In this document: in pieces, positions 52,995 through 63,134 of the stretch | How the letters are laid out: every line of letters starts with the position of its first letter | Numbering within the stretch: position 1 is the stretch's first letter | From: Sulfurimonas sp. SAG-AH-194-C20 | Lineage (GTDB): Bacteria > Campylobacterota > Campylobacteria > Campylobacterales > Sulfurimonadaceae | DNA length: 64,000 nt | Assembly: GCF_029215975.1 (NCBI RefSeq) | Contig: NZ_JAEMVD010000001.1 | Location: 124,001 to 188,000, forward strand | Direction of reading: 5' to 3' | Program-made: the position numbers and the translations under genes | Notes under the pieces: generated by a model | What the model was told of the DNA's origin: nothing | Seen by the model: the letters and a program-made list of their open reading frames with translations, nothing else | The model's database searches: none

Positions 52995-54999
52995 AACATT
53001 TATTTGTTAAAAAATCTTCATAAGCATCTTTGTAAGTCTCACAAAGATACAACATTTCATCAACAAATAGTTTGTCCATGCTTTTCATATGATACTTTTC
53101 ATTTTTTAAGCCTACTGTATTTAAAAAATCATATATAATAGGTACGGTATATTTAAAATAGAGTAGATAAGTTCCTATCGTATTGTTTGTTTCTCTTTCA
53201 CCATTTAAATGTAAAATATCTGATATTACTCCAAAAAGCTCATATAAGTATTTATCAACACTCTTATAAGAGGCATTTTTTTTGTATTTAAAAACATATT
53301 TATTTATTGTTTTTATGTGTTCTAATCGCTTTTTTAGAGAGGCTATATCACCACAAGAAAGTTTTTGAGAGCTGATGTTAAGAAACATACATTGGATTTC
53401 ATTGCGAATCACTTTTTTATCTAAGATAGAATGATCTGGAATTTCCAGAGTACTCATTGGCTCAGTACATATAATGTGAGCACCAAAATTTAAATTGTAA
53501 ATTTTTTGTGAAGCATCCTTAAGATAAGGAAGTAATAAATAAAGACTTTGAAGAGATGTTTGGTAAAGCGGATTCGTATATACTATTTTATCAAAATTTC
53601 CCTTTATGGGAAACAAGTTACTTTGTGAATCCATAGAACTTAATAGTTCGTCTTTTTTCTTGAGATCTTGCTGATTTTTTGTTGTATGTGAATTAGAGTG
53701 AGACTTTCCTGTTTTACTGTCAAGGGCAAAATCTAGTCCTAAAAGGTATATCTCTTTTGCATCAAACATTATTGTATGGATTAGAGAAGTAGAACCTACA
53801 CAAGAAGCATGTCTTGAAGAAAAACCATCGAAATAGAATGTATTTTCTTCAAGAAAAAAACATTGTTCTTTTTTAAAAAGTTTTCTAACATTAGTTGGAG
53901 CAAAGGAGCCAAAAAGGAGGGTAGAATCTTTTAAAAACTCTTTTACATCAAAACCTGAATAAAGAATGATAGAGTTATAAAAGCCATCAAGGTGTACTAC
54001 TAAGTCGGGCACGATATTATGCTTATGGAGGTGTCTTAAACTTGAACCTACGGCTACGATGATAAACTTTTTATGGTTTTTTTGTAGCCATTGCGTGTGT
54101 TTATCGAGGGATGGCCCTGCACCTATAACCAGTACAGGTTTCTTTGAAAAGATAGTATTCTTTTGATGTTGGTTCAAGTTTATAATTGAGTAGTCATTAT
54201 TGATAAACTCTAAGGGTCGTAAGTGTTTGTCCTGAGTAATTCTATAGGGAAAAGTCATAAAATCTTGAGATGCTAGAGTATGTTGTACTAACTTAATTTT
54301 ATGTTCAGAATGTGCTGGAAAGTATGAGTACTTAAGGTACTTATTTGTAAACCACTCTTCATTTAAGAAAAGTTGAAAGTTATTTATAAAACTATTGTCA
54401 TCTTGTGCAATACAAAAGACTAAAGAACTTTGGTTTGCTATTTTATAATAAGGCGTACAAAAAAGTGAGAGATAAAAAAGTTCTAAATCATCTTCTATGA
54501 TTAAGTAATGTTTCGCTTTAACTTTTTCATGAATCAATGGTATGTGAAGCCCAAGACCTGCACCAATAAATAAGAACTTATCTATTTTTTTGAGTGAATC
54601 ATCACTGTTTGTATTGTCAAGATAGTAAGTCATTAGAGGGTAAAGACCGAGTATGCCTTTTTGTGTATCCATGAGTTTATCACTAGCTTTTTCAAGGTTA
54701 TGGAACATGGTGAAACCATCAAAACAGTATGTAGACTTAGAAAAATCAACTCTTTTTGCAAGTTGAGTTGAAGTTACATTACTATCGGAGGCATATAAGT
54801 ACTTTTTATTATGTAAGAGCTTAACATCAAAGTAGCTACCCATGTACTCAAGGTCATATTTTGCCTTGTACTCTCCAGATTCTAAAGCTGATGTAAATAC
54901 TTTTATTTTTGTGAGTGTATCTTGGTGCTTTTGTTCGAAGTAGCTTAGATTTTTTTCATATGTTTTAATTGCTAGTGTTTGTAGCTCTTGTTCATTCAT
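52993..54999 (-). CDS. Motility accessory factor (Maf/DUF115), copy 1
   Basis: The protein has 668 residues. The Maf core holds V-L-V-I-G-A-G-P-S-L-D-K near residue 285, L-V-V-H-L-D-G-F near 335, and Y-L-L-G-L-D-F-A-L-D-S-K-T-G-K-S-H near 415. Maf proteins transfer nonulosonic sugars to flagellin Ser/Thr residues. The N-terminal half is variable and the C-terminus is helical. It overlaps the next upstream Maf gene by four bases and ends close to the flagellin terminator. Confidence 0.87.
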   Translation of the reverse strand: MNEQELQTLAIKTYEKNLSYFEQKHQDTLTKIKVFTSALESGEYKAKYDLEYMGSYFDVKLLHNKKYLYASDSNVTSTQLAKRVDFSKSTYCFDGFTMFHNLEKASDKLMDTQKGILGLYPLMTYYLDNTNSDDSLKKIDKFLFIGAGLGLHIPLIHEKVKAKHYLIIEDDLELFYLSLFCTPYYKIANQSSLVFCIAQDDNSFINNFQLFLNEEWFTNKYLKYSYFPAHSEHKIKLVQHTLASQDFMTFPYRITQDKHLRPLEFINNDYSIINLNQHQKNTIFSKKPVLVIGAGPSLDKHTQWLQKNHKKFIIVAVGSSLRHLHKHNIVPDLVVHLDGFYNSIILYSGFDVKEFLKDSTLLFGSFAPTNVRKLFKKEQCFFLEENTFYFDGFSSRHASCVGSTSLIHTIMFDAKEIYLLGLDFALDSKTGKSHSNSHTTKNQQDLKKKDELLSSMDSQSNLFPIKGNFDKIVYTNPLYQTSLQSLYLLLPYLKDASQKIYNLNFGAHIICTEPMSTLEIPDHSILDKKVIRNEIQCMFLNISSQKLSCGDIASLKKRLEHIKTINKYVFKYKKNASYKSVDKYLYELFGVISDILHLNGERETNNTIGTYLLYFKYTVPIIYDFLNTVGLKNEKYHMKSMDKLFVDEMLYLCETYKDAYEDFLTNKC

Positions 55000-56951
55000 G
55001 AATTCTTCTTTAATGTAGATTGATAGTACGTAATTAGTTTCTCGATTTGTGTTAAAAGGAGAGTTTGTAAATCATAGAGAGCTGTTTTTTTCTCAATTAG
55101 ATTAGTACTATTAAAGTAGTCATAGATATAGCTACCAATATAGTGTAAGTAGTCATTTAAAATTCTACTCAGTTCATAGTTTTGGATGTCTTTTTGTGAA
55201 GCAAAAATTTCTGTTATCTCTTCAAGTAAAGTAGCTATATCATTATATGTTTCTTCTTTTGTATGTAGAATCAGAGTTTGTAAGTTTAGGGTATGTGTAA
55301 ATTTAGCATTTATTAGTACTTCATCTTCGTTGGAAAGGTTTGCTGTACTGTGGTTTGTAAACAAATTTTTAAGAAGCTTGTCTTGTGTTATGATTTTTAA
55401 AATTACTTCTTCTGGATGTAAAGGAATAGTGTGAGAAAATTTTGCACCATTACTGAGGTTATAAATAGTTTGACTTTTATTTATTAGCTGTGTTGTAAAA
55501 TACTCTATAGTATAAATAGAAGAGTAAAAACCTGGTGTAGTCTCAACAGTCTCTTTGAAATTTCCTGCAATATTAAAGAGACTCTTTTTATAAGATAGGA
55601 TTTCTGTATCTTCTTTGATAAGAGACTGTTGTGCCTGATGCTCTCCTGCATGTGTTTTCCCCGTTTTTGTATCAACTGCAAGATCTAAACCAAGTAAATA
55701 TATCTCTTGAGCTTTAAGTACTATGAGCAGCTGTAAAGCCATTGAACCAACACAAGGTGAAGATAGTTTTAAAGAATCTATTTTATAGCTTGTACCTGTT
55801 TCAAAAAAGAAGAGTTTTTCTTTATCTATCAATGAGATAATATTACTAGGTGTAGATGTTCCAAAAAGACAAAGGGACTCTTTTATAAAGTCTAAGGATT
55901 CTAATTTCTCAAAAGAGGTGATTCCCCACTCAAATGGATCAATATGAAGAATGATATCGGGTTGTACATTTATACTTTCAAGATAAGCAAGTGAAGAAGA
56001 AACAGCAATCGTTATGAAGTTATGATGATTTTTTTGTAACCAAGCAGAGTTGTTTTGCAGGGATGGCCCTGATGCTAAAACTAAAAATGGAAGTTCATCA
56101 AACTCTTTAGAGAAGTTTATTGACTTATTGAGAATGTTATAGTTATCGAGTATATAGGGTAAAGGTTGAGTGTACTGTAACATTAAGTTGTTAAAGAGAA
56201 ATCGAATATGGGGCTGAGAAGTTATAGAAAGTTGAAAATCTTCCACTTTTTTTTCAGAGTGACTGAGTAGATAAAAAAACTTTATGTATTGGTTGAGATA
56301 ATTTTTTGTATCTAAAAAGAGAGAGCTTGAGTACATAAACTCCTCTTTATCCTCAAATACACTAAATATAAGTGTTGCTTCTTGTGAAAGTTTTTTATAG
56401 TTGAGTGTAAAGAGAGAAAGTCTAAAAAGCTCCAAGTCATCTTCAACTATAAAGTAGACTTGTGAGTGAATTTTTTGATGAATTTTTTGTATGTGTAGTC
56501 CAAGACCAACACCAAAAAAGATAAACTTATCCAGAGTAAGTAACTCTTTAGGAACATTGAAATCACGTTTAATATATTGAGTAATATCGAGTGTGTAAGT
56601 ACGAAACTCAGAGATACCCTTTTTATCTCGAATTGATTGGAGCTCATTCTCGCTGTAAGAGTGTCTCGCAAAACCTTCAAAAACATGATCAGCTGTTGTA
56701 TTGTTTACAGAGTACTCGCTCGCTAGAGTATGTCCAACACTCTCTTTGTTATAGAGAAAAGAAGCACTCTCTTGCTCGTAAACATCAAAGCCATCATTTT
56801 CATAGACAAGTTCATACTTGTCTTTATAGTGACCATTTGCTATAGCACTGTCAAGTGAACTCAGCTTTTCAAATACTTTTGGGTGTTGGCTCTCAAAGTA
56901 TTTTATATTCTCATTAAAATTATTTGTGATAAGTTCATTTATATCTTGCAT
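54996..56951 (-). CDS. Motility accessory factor (Maf/DUF115), copy 2
   Basis: The protein has 651 residues with the same core: F-L-V-L-A-S-G-P-S-L, D-I-I-L-H-I-D-P-F (where the other two copies have Asp-Gly-Phe) and Y-L-L-G-L-D-L-A-V-D-T-K-T-G-K-T-H. It is clearly paralogous to the flanking copies. A difference at the D-P-F site may indicate a different acceptor or donor preference. It lies 45 bases after copy 3. Confidence 0.87.
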   Translation of the reverse strand: MQDINELITNNFNENIKYFESQHPKVFEKLSSLDSAIANGHYKDKYELVYENDGFDVYEQESASFLYNKESVGHTLASEYSVNNTTADHVFEGFARHSYSENELQSIRDKKGISEFRTYTLDITQYIKRDFNVPKELLTLDKFIFFGVGLGLHIQKIHQKIHSQVYFIVEDDLELFRLSLFTLNYKKLSQEATLIFSVFEDKEEFMYSSSLFLDTKNYLNQYIKFFYLLSHSEKKVEDFQLSITSQPHIRFLFNNLMLQYTQPLPYILDNYNILNKSINFSKEFDELPFLVLASGPSLQNNSAWLQKNHHNFITIAVSSSLAYLESINVQPDIILHIDPFEWGITSFEKLESLDFIKESLCLFGTSTPSNIISLIDKEKLFFFETGTSYKIDSLKLSSPCVGSMALQLLIVLKAQEIYLLGLDLAVDTKTGKTHAGEHQAQQSLIKEDTEILSYKKSLFNIAGNFKETVETTPGFYSSIYTIEYFTTQLINKSQTIYNLSNGAKFSHTIPLHPEEVILKIITQDKLLKNLFTNHSTANLSNEDEVLINAKFTHTLNLQTLILHTKEETYNDIATLLEEITEIFASQKDIQNYELSRILNDYLHYIGSYIYDYFNSTNLIEKKTALYDLQTLLLTQIEKLITYYQSTLKKNS

Positions 56952-56996
56952 ATAGTTAGCCCCTTGTAATGGCTCTAAAAAGCAATATTTATACCA

Positions 56997-58901
56997 TTAA
57001 ATCTTAGTGTTAAAAGTAGTGATAATATCTTTAATATTTACTATAATTTTTTTGAATAATTGCTCTTGATAAGTCTCAATCATAATCTCTTGAGTATTAA
57101 AAAAATCAAATATAAAAGTGTAAGAAAACCTTATGTAGTTTTGGAGTATAAGTGTGATAATTTGAGCCTCTTTTGAAGTGGCAGAAGTTAACTCTTTTTC
57201 GAGTTTGATAAGAATGTTTAGAATCTCTTTATGTACATTATTTTGTTCATATTGCTCAAGGACTACGAGTAGCTTTTTATTGTACTGCTTCATCTTTAGT
57301 AAAAAAGCGAGTTCTTGTTTGGATAAATAATTTTGAGAATTATTAGTAAAAATATTTAAAAGTTCCAATCCAGTACCTGTAGAAGGTTTTTGTATGAGAA
57401 TAATATCTTCTGTTTTGAAAGGTTTTGTGCCTTTAAGAAGAGCACCTTCACTTAAGTTGTAAACATTTTGAGTCTCTTTTTTTAGCCCTTGTGAGATTTC
57501 ATTGATAGCATTTATAGATATGGAGAAATTGGGTGTTGTTTGTACTGTTTGTGTAAAATTTCCCTGCGTTTGAATAAGAGAATTCCTAAAATCAAGTGTA
57601 TCAGAACTCTCTTGTGAGAGCTCTTGCTTGTAGGTATAGTTATCGGTATGTGTTTGAAGTGTTTGAGCATCTACAGCTAAGTCTAAGCCTAAGAGGTAAA
57701 GCTCTTGCACTTCAAATGCAATGAGAAGAAGATAGGTGCTACTTCCTGCACAAAAAGCACTCATTTCACCAAAACCCTCTTTAAAGTTTGTACCACTCTC
57801 AAAGAAAAATACTCTCGCTTTATCGAAAAACGCAACTACTTTTTTTGGTGTTTTAGCTGATGTTAGAAGAATTGATTCATCAAAATAAGTTTTATCTGGA
57901 ATCTTTTGTAAATGCACGATACTTCTCTCAAAACCATCAAAATGAGTAATGATATCTGGTCTAATACCTGCTTCATAAAGTGTTAAGAGTGTTGCAGAGA
58001 GTGCAACTATGATAAACTTATCTTGATGCTCTTTTACCCATGCTATATTTTTACCAAGTGATGGACCAGGAGCGAGTAAAAGAGTAGGTTTCTTTTTAAA
58101 CTGCTCATGGAGAGTTTGACTTGTAAGATTAAGAAAGTTGTAATTTTCTTTGAGATACTCAAGCGGTTTAGTGTACTGCTCTGAGATACTTGTATAGAAG
58201 AAGTTAAGGTGTGACTGCGTAGTTGTTAGAGTATGAAAAAGATTAAGTTTTTCTTCACTATGGTGTATAAATTCAAAAAATTTAATATATTGATTATAGT
58301 AGTGTTTATCTTCTAAAAACTTAGTAGCTGTTATTTTAAACTCAGGAGATTTAGAAGCTATACAGAAGTAAAGTTGTGAGTTTTGTGCTATTTCATAATA
58401 ACGAGTTGTAAAAAGAGAGAGACGAAAAAGTTCCATATCATCTTCAACGATAAGGTACATTTTTGCATTTATTTTTTTACTAATACTACTTAAGTGAAGC
58501 CCTAATCCAACACCAAAAAATATAAATTTTTGTAACTCTTTAAGATGATAAGAGTCTTGATGGTGCTGTGTATAAAAATCAAATAAAAATTTATATCCCT
58601 GAGGAGCTACATCTAAAGGAAGTATTTTATAGGTTTTAAAAGTACTTTCATCTTTTTTATCATTAACACTTTGAGTCATTATATTTGTAAAGTGGGTACT
58701 GTTTTTTGCATAAAGATAGTTGTCATCTTCTTTTACATACACATCAAAACCATTTTCTTCATAAGTGAGTTCATATCTCTCAAGTAGTTCCCCATCAGCT
58801 ATTTTCTTTTCATAAGATAGAAGTCTATTGTAGAGATTCAAATGGTTTTGATGGAGGTATTTTACATTATTTGTAAAATTGTTTTGGATTAATTTATTCA
58901 T
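56997..58901 (-). CDS. Motility accessory factor (Maf/DUF115), copy 3
   Basis: The protein has 634 residues with core motifs T-L-L-L-A-P-G-P-S-L-G-K, D-I-I-T-H-F-D-G-F and Y-L-L-G-L-D-L-A-V-D. Its Q-T-L-Q-T-H replaces the K-T-G-K-x-H of the other two. The N-terminal half resembles copy 2 more than copy 1 (the E-N-G-F-D-V-Y strand). It overlaps the methyltransferase gene by eight bases. Confidence 0.87.
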   Translation of the reverse strand: MNKLIQNNFTNNVKYLHQNHLNLYNRLLSYEKKIADGELLERYELTYEENGFDVYVKEDDNYLYAKNSTHFTNIMTQSVNDKKDESTFKTYKILPLDVAPQGYKFLFDFYTQHHQDSYHLKELQKFIFFGVGLGLHLSSISKKINAKMYLIVEDDMELFRLSLFTTRYYEIAQNSQLYFCIASKSPEFKITATKFLEDKHYYNQYIKFFEFIHHSEEKLNLFHTLTTTQSHLNFFYTSISEQYTKPLEYLKENYNFLNLTSQTLHEQFKKKPTLLLAPGPSLGKNIAWVKEHQDKFIIVALSATLLTLYEAGIRPDIITHFDGFERSIVHLQKIPDKTYFDESILLTSAKTPKKVVAFFDKARVFFFESGTNFKEGFGEMSAFCAGSSTYLLLIAFEVQELYLLGLDLAVDAQTLQTHTDNYTYKQELSQESSDTLDFRNSLIQTQGNFTQTVQTTPNFSISINAINEISQGLKKETQNVYNLSEGALLKGTKPFKTEDIILIQKPSTGTGLELLNIFTNNSQNYLSKQELAFLLKMKQYNKKLLVVLEQYEQNNVHKEILNILIKLEKELTSATSKEAQIITLILQNYIRFSYTFIFDFFNTQEIMIETYQEQLFKKIIVNIKDIITTFNTKI

Positions 58902-59961
58902 ATTTTCTTATATATAATCGTAATTGAGAATGAAAATTATCTTCCATTTTTAAACCAAATATGGAGTCATCGGTTTGAATCAACTTATAATTAGGTAAAA
59001 ATGTATCGTAGTCATTACCAAAAATAGGCTCTTCTACACCATAAATGTGAGTTGCAGATTTCTTCTTTTTACCTTCTTGAATATTACGTAATAAAATATA
59101 TTTTGGTTCTAGTTTATCAATATAATGACAATAATTTTTAACAATAATTGGTTCCATTTCTTGAAAAGAGATAAAGTTTACAAATAGGTCAATCTTTCCC
59201 CGAAGATTTGGCACTTGCCATGAACAAAGGTTGAGTGCTTTATAGTTTTGACTAAGGGTATCAATATCTAATATATCTAAATTTTTAAGTTCACTATAAC
59301 TTGCTACATTTTCTTCCCCTAGAAGAGTTTTTAGATAATATGATGAGAAGTGAGAGACAGGAGGTATATCAGCATTGATATAAAAACAGTCATTTCTTTC
59401 ATCGCCTAAGAGAATTTCACCAAGGGTACCAAAGCCCCCACCAATTTCCATCACTTTTTTGATATTAGTGGTATCAATGTGCTGTTTTAAAAAGTTTAAT
59501 CCTAAAAGATAATTTAAAAAAGAACGAGAAAAATGTCTGTTGTCAAAAGTAAATTGTTCAAGAGGATTTCCTATATTACTTTCAGAAATTTTATCTGTAT
59601 AGGGCGCAAGGTTTTTATTACTCGCGCAGAGAACTCTATAATCAGAATATGCCTGTGTCTCACCATTAATTAAATAATTGAGTTTAATATTTGTTTTTGG
59701 ATCTGAAATTATATTTGATAAGGTGTGTTTAAGAGTATCAAAAAGAGAGGGGTCACTAAGATAGTTTGGTAAAGCATATGCAGGTACAAACATACTTCTA
59801 GAAGACTTGAAAGCCCTAAAGTTTTTTAGATCCTTTGTAATGGCTTCGTCAATTATAACACGAGAAGCTTCTTCCCAAAAGGCTGTTGGTTTATAATAAA
59901 ATGATTGATTTTGCATATCTTCGAGCATCTCTTGTAACTCTTGGTTTTGTTTTATAGTCAT
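58894..59961 (-). CDS. Putative sugar O-methyltransferase
   Basis: The protein has 355 residues. A SAM-binding motif (V-M-E-I-G-G-G-F-G-T-L-G) lies near residue 168, and the sequence E-M-E-P beside N-F-I-S-F-Q-E follows. The overall pattern matches the 'putative sugar O-methyltransferase' family seen in surface-glycan clusters. It lies between the Maf genes and a GH57-like gene, so glycan decoration is the likely job. Confidence 0.75.
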   Translation of the reverse strand: MTIKQNQELQEMLEDMQNQSFYYKPTAFWEEASRVIIDEAITKDLKNFRAFKSSRSMFVPAYALPNYLSDPSLFDTLKHTLSNIISDPKTNIKLNYLINGETQAYSDYRVLCASNKNLAPYTDKISESNIGNPLEQFTFDNRHFSRSFLNYLLGLNFLKQHIDTTNIKKVMEIGGGFGTLGEILLGDERNDCFYINADIPPVSHFSSYYLKTLLGEENVASYSELKNLDILDIDTLSQNYKALNLCSWQVPNLRGKIDLFVNFISFQEMEPIIVKNYCHYIDKLEPKYILLRNIQEGKKKKSATHIYGVEEPIFGNDYDTFLPNYKLIQTDDSIFGLKMEDNFHSQLRLYIRKYE

Positions 59962-59970
59962 AGTTTCCCT

Positions 59971-61860
59971 TTATATGTCAAATGTATATTTAAGTTTAAA
60001 ATCTCTATTTGGAGATTCTTTTAGTGTGTCATCAAGCTCTTGGAGACTGAAGAAGACTCTGGTTAGATAATATTCACTATCATAACTGTTTTGTAACATT
60101 ACAAAAGGAGAAGAAACTTTTGTGTCAATTGTAAGTTGAACTAAGGTTTTGTGAGTATTTCCAAAACGTAAAATACCATTTGTAACACCTAGTCCTGCAT
60201 TACTACTCTGTATTAAAGATTTTGCATGACTATGATTTATCTCTTGTTTATCATTAAAATAGAATCGCTCATAAGTGTCTCCTCCGTTTTTACACTCATA
60301 CCATAGACCTTGATCTTTTTTCTGTTTGAGAAGTGTGAATGTACCTGCCCTAATAGTACCGTTTACAAAATCTGATAATTGTAATGAAATATCTAAACTT
60401 AATGTTGAATTTTGTATGTCTATAGTCCATGTTTTTGTTTCAAGTGCAATATTTTTCATTCTAATACTTGTGGAGAGTGTGTAAATATTGGGTGCTATCT
60501 TATTAAAACTGTAAGTCTTGATGGCTACTAAATCGGATACTCTTTTTAATTCTGCGGACTCGATAATAGTTGTTGATGTATGGAAATCAGCAGTATTGAT
60601 AATATAATCTAATTCACCATGGTGAACAGTTCCAAAAGGCAGCAAGATATTATCTTTGACAATTGAATCTAGTGCTAAACCTTTGTTTAGATTAAAATTT
60701 ATCTTGTATCCCCCTTTTTCAAATATAAGGGACCCTGCTTGTTTTTTAAGACTTATATCGTTCTCTAAGATTTGTATCTCATTAAAGGTACTTTGTTTGG
60801 GCACATCTAAAAACTTTAAGGCATTATTCCACTTTGTGTGTGTAATATGTGTTCTGTAATCACTACCCCAGTACTGCAGTAATGTTTTTAGACTTTTGTC
60901 ATCTTTCATATTTTGGTAATAATTAAGACAGAGAGTATTTATTTGGTTAGCACCTCTACCACAAGCTGACCATCGAGAAAGAGAATATTTTGTTTGTTTT
61001 TTAACGATGATTGGAAAGGCTGCACTAGTAAGTAGCAGTGCCACATTTTTATTAAGAGATGATGCTAAAATTTCACTTGGCAGATAAAAAGTTGCTTTTT
61101 TTTGTAGTCTTTGAAGTATAAAAGAGATTCTCTCCCATTCATCAGTTGATATTAGTGCTTCAGTTTCAAAACGACCAGGTCTATAGTTGAAAATTTCTAA
61201 ATCTGAGGAGTAAAGAGGAAGTGCTATATATCCTAATTTATGGTATTTATCTATCAGTAATTCATACTGTTGGATTTCTATTTCTTGATGAACAACTCTT
61301 TGAAATTGTTGAAAAAGCAAACTATCTGTCCATAATAAAGAGATAGTACTATTGTAGCCTTTGACTAGCACAGGAGTAAAAGCATAAGATTTTTTCCATT
61401 GAGAAGCATGGATTGAATATGGATTATTCCACTCAGTAGCTAGAGCGCTATAGCCAACTTCTGCATATATATCAACAAGAGATCTTGAAAAAACTTGCTC
61501 ATTTACATAAGCAATAGATGGCTGGAGGTTTAAGATTTCTTTATATACTTCGAGCCCTAACTTTTGATTTTTTATGTTTACCTCATAGGGAACCATAGGG
61601 GCTATCATCTGGATATAACCACTTCCTATTAGCTCAACAAGCCCTTTTTTATGAAGCTCTGAAAATTGTTGAATCCATATGGGCTTTAATTCCTGTATCC
61701 TTTCCAATGTATAGCCACTCATCTCAATCGCAATTTTAACTTTATTTTCATGTATTAAATTGAGTAAAGGTAGATAGGTCTTTTCTATAACCTCCATGTG
61801 TGCACTTTCTTCAATGGCAGAAAAGGATAAATTTGCATGGTAAATCTTATAAAATTTCAT
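59971..61860 (-). CDS. GH57-like glycosidase/transferase fold protein
   Basis: The protein has 629 residues. Family-57-like blocks are visible: G-S-G-Y-I-Q-M-I-A-P-M-V-P near residue 80, Y-V-N-E-Q-V-F-S with a possible nucleophile Glu near 120, and an S-S-D-L-E-I-F block near 220. The first block, usually His-x-His, reads H-A-N-L here. The C-terminal half is beta-rich. It may process glycans for flagellin or the surface, or be a catalytically altered relative. It lies ten bases from the methyltransferase gene. Confidence 0.65.
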   Translation of the reverse strand: MKFYKIYHANLSFSAIEESAHMEVIEKTYLPLLNLIHENKVKIAIEMSGYTLERIQELKPIWIQQFSELHKKGLVELIGSGYIQMIAPMVPYEVNIKNQKLGLEVYKEILNLQPSIAYVNEQVFSRSLVDIYAEVGYSALATEWNNPYSIHASQWKKSYAFTPVLVKGYNSTISLLWTDSLLFQQFQRVVHQEIEIQQYELLIDKYHKLGYIALPLYSSDLEIFNYRPGRFETEALISTDEWERISFILQRLQKKATFYLPSEILASSLNKNVALLLTSAAFPIIVKKQTKYSLSRWSACGRGANQINTLCLNYYQNMKDDKSLKTLLQYWGSDYRTHITHTKWNNALKFLDVPKQSTFNEIQILENDISLKKQAGSLIFEKGGYKINFNLNKGLALDSIVKDNILLPFGTVHHGELDYIINTADFHTSTTIIESAELKRVSDLVAIKTYSFNKIAPNIYTLSTSIRMKNIALETKTWTIDIQNSTLSLDISLQLSDFVNGTIRAGTFTLLKQKKDQGLWYECKNGGDTYERFYFNDKQEINHSHAKSLIQSSNAGLGVTNGILRFGNTHKTLVQLTIDTKVSSPFVMLQNSYDSEYYLTRVFFSLQELDDTLKESPNRDFKLKYTFDI

Positions 61861-61865
61861 ACTGT

Positions 61866-63134
61866 TTATACTTTATAGAAGTGTGGATTACCACTATGAG
61901 TCTTTTTATCAACAATAAAGGTGACTCTTTCGTATACTAAATTTATTATATCTTGAACTTTCTCTCTGGACTCAGCTTTTACAATAAAAACACCAATTCG
62001 TTGACCATGATTTTGTATTTTTGGAATAATGTCACCTATGGAGTAGTTAAATTCTAGTTTTTCAATATTTGGATGATTGTGAATAAATGCTAATCCTACA
62101 ATTTCTTCAAGTTTCCCTTGAGGAATAAAAAAATATCTGTTAGCTACAATGTAGTTGGTTTTCTTGGTTAATTTTTTAAAGTTTGGAGTCTTATTTATCG
62201 CAATTTCTATGGCTGTTTGGACATAGTTGATATCATGTGCTAAGGGTACAAGACTAGCAGAAAAATCTCCACCACTTAATCGCGATGCGACTTCAATAAC
62301 CATGGCTTTTTTGTACTTTGTTGAGTAAACAATATCTCCTTTGATTACCCCTTTCTTTAGTTTTATTGCCTGTGCTATTTTTTCAAGCAGTGCACAAACT
62401 TCTTTTTGTACACTTGCATCTAGTCCACTCGGTTGCCAACCGCCATTTTCCATTATATAAGGATGAAAATTGAGTGTGTCTTCGTATACACGATCTGCAA
62501 AACCTGGATGAGCATATCTTCCATTGTAAACAATGGTCTCTGTACTAATTTGACTACCCTCAATGAACTCTTCAATAATCACTTGTTTAGTTTTAGAGTT
62601 CTCTTTTGCATGAGTATATAAAGTGAAAATTTGTGTAGGATCTTGACAAATACTTACACCACGTGAGCCCGCAGCATCAACAGGCTTTATAATGATTGAT
62701 TTTGTATTCCATTCTTCCCAGTAACTTAAAATCGTATCTGGATTTTCTATGAGTGCATAGTTTGGGATAGGGATGTCATTTTCCCTAAAGCACTCTTTCA
62801 TTAGAAATTTATTTGTTGTTATGTTAGCAGTTTCAAAGCTTGGTGAAATCCATCCGAATTCTTGAGCAATTATTGCAAGAAGGTGGGGTATATCACTTCC
62901 CATTGTTAAAACACCAGATAGCATAACACCCTGAGAAATTAGTTGCTTAACATAAGCTATCACCTCTTGTGTTTTACTAAAGTCAATGGCTTGTGAATAA
63001 TCAGCTTCATCTAGTCCAACAGCATTAGGATTCGCATCAACAACAACAGTTTGTAAACCCATATTTTTTGCTGTTTGGAGTAAAAAAAGTTGATCATTAC
63101 TAGCACCAAGAATTAGAAGAGCTTTTTTTTTCAT
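61866..63134 (-). CDS. ATP-grasp ligase
   Basis: The protein has 422 residues: a Rossmann-like N-terminal part (L-L-I-L-G-A-S-N-D-Q), then an ATP-grasp domain (about 110-300). The latter has K-P-V-D-A-A-G-S-R-G-V, I-I-E-E-F-I-E-G-S and E-V-A-S-R-L-S-G-G-D. Related enzymes join a carboxylate to an amine or thiol. The acceptor is not evident. It overlaps the transketolase-like gene by four bases and likely serves the glycan cluster. Confidence 0.82.
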   Translation of the reverse strand: MKKKALLILGASNDQLFLLQTAKNMGLQTVVVDANPNAVGLDEADYSQAIDFSKTQEVIAYVKQLISQGVMLSGVLTMGSDIPHLLAIIAQEFGWISPSFETANITTNKFLMKECFRENDIPIPNYALIENPDTILSYWEEWNTKSIIIKPVDAAGSRGVSICQDPTQIFTLYTHAKENSKTKQVIIEEFIEGSQISTETIVYNGRYAHPGFADRVYEDTLNFHPYIMENGGWQPSGLDASVQKEVCALLEKIAQAIKLKKGVIKGDIVYSTKYKKAMVIEVASRLSGGDFSASLVPLAHDINYVQTAIEIAINKTPNFKKLTKKTNYIVANRYFFIPQGKLEEIVGLAFIHNHPNIEKLEFNYSIGDIIPKIQNHGQRIGVFIVKAESREKVQDIINLVYERVTFIVDKKTHSGNPHFYKV

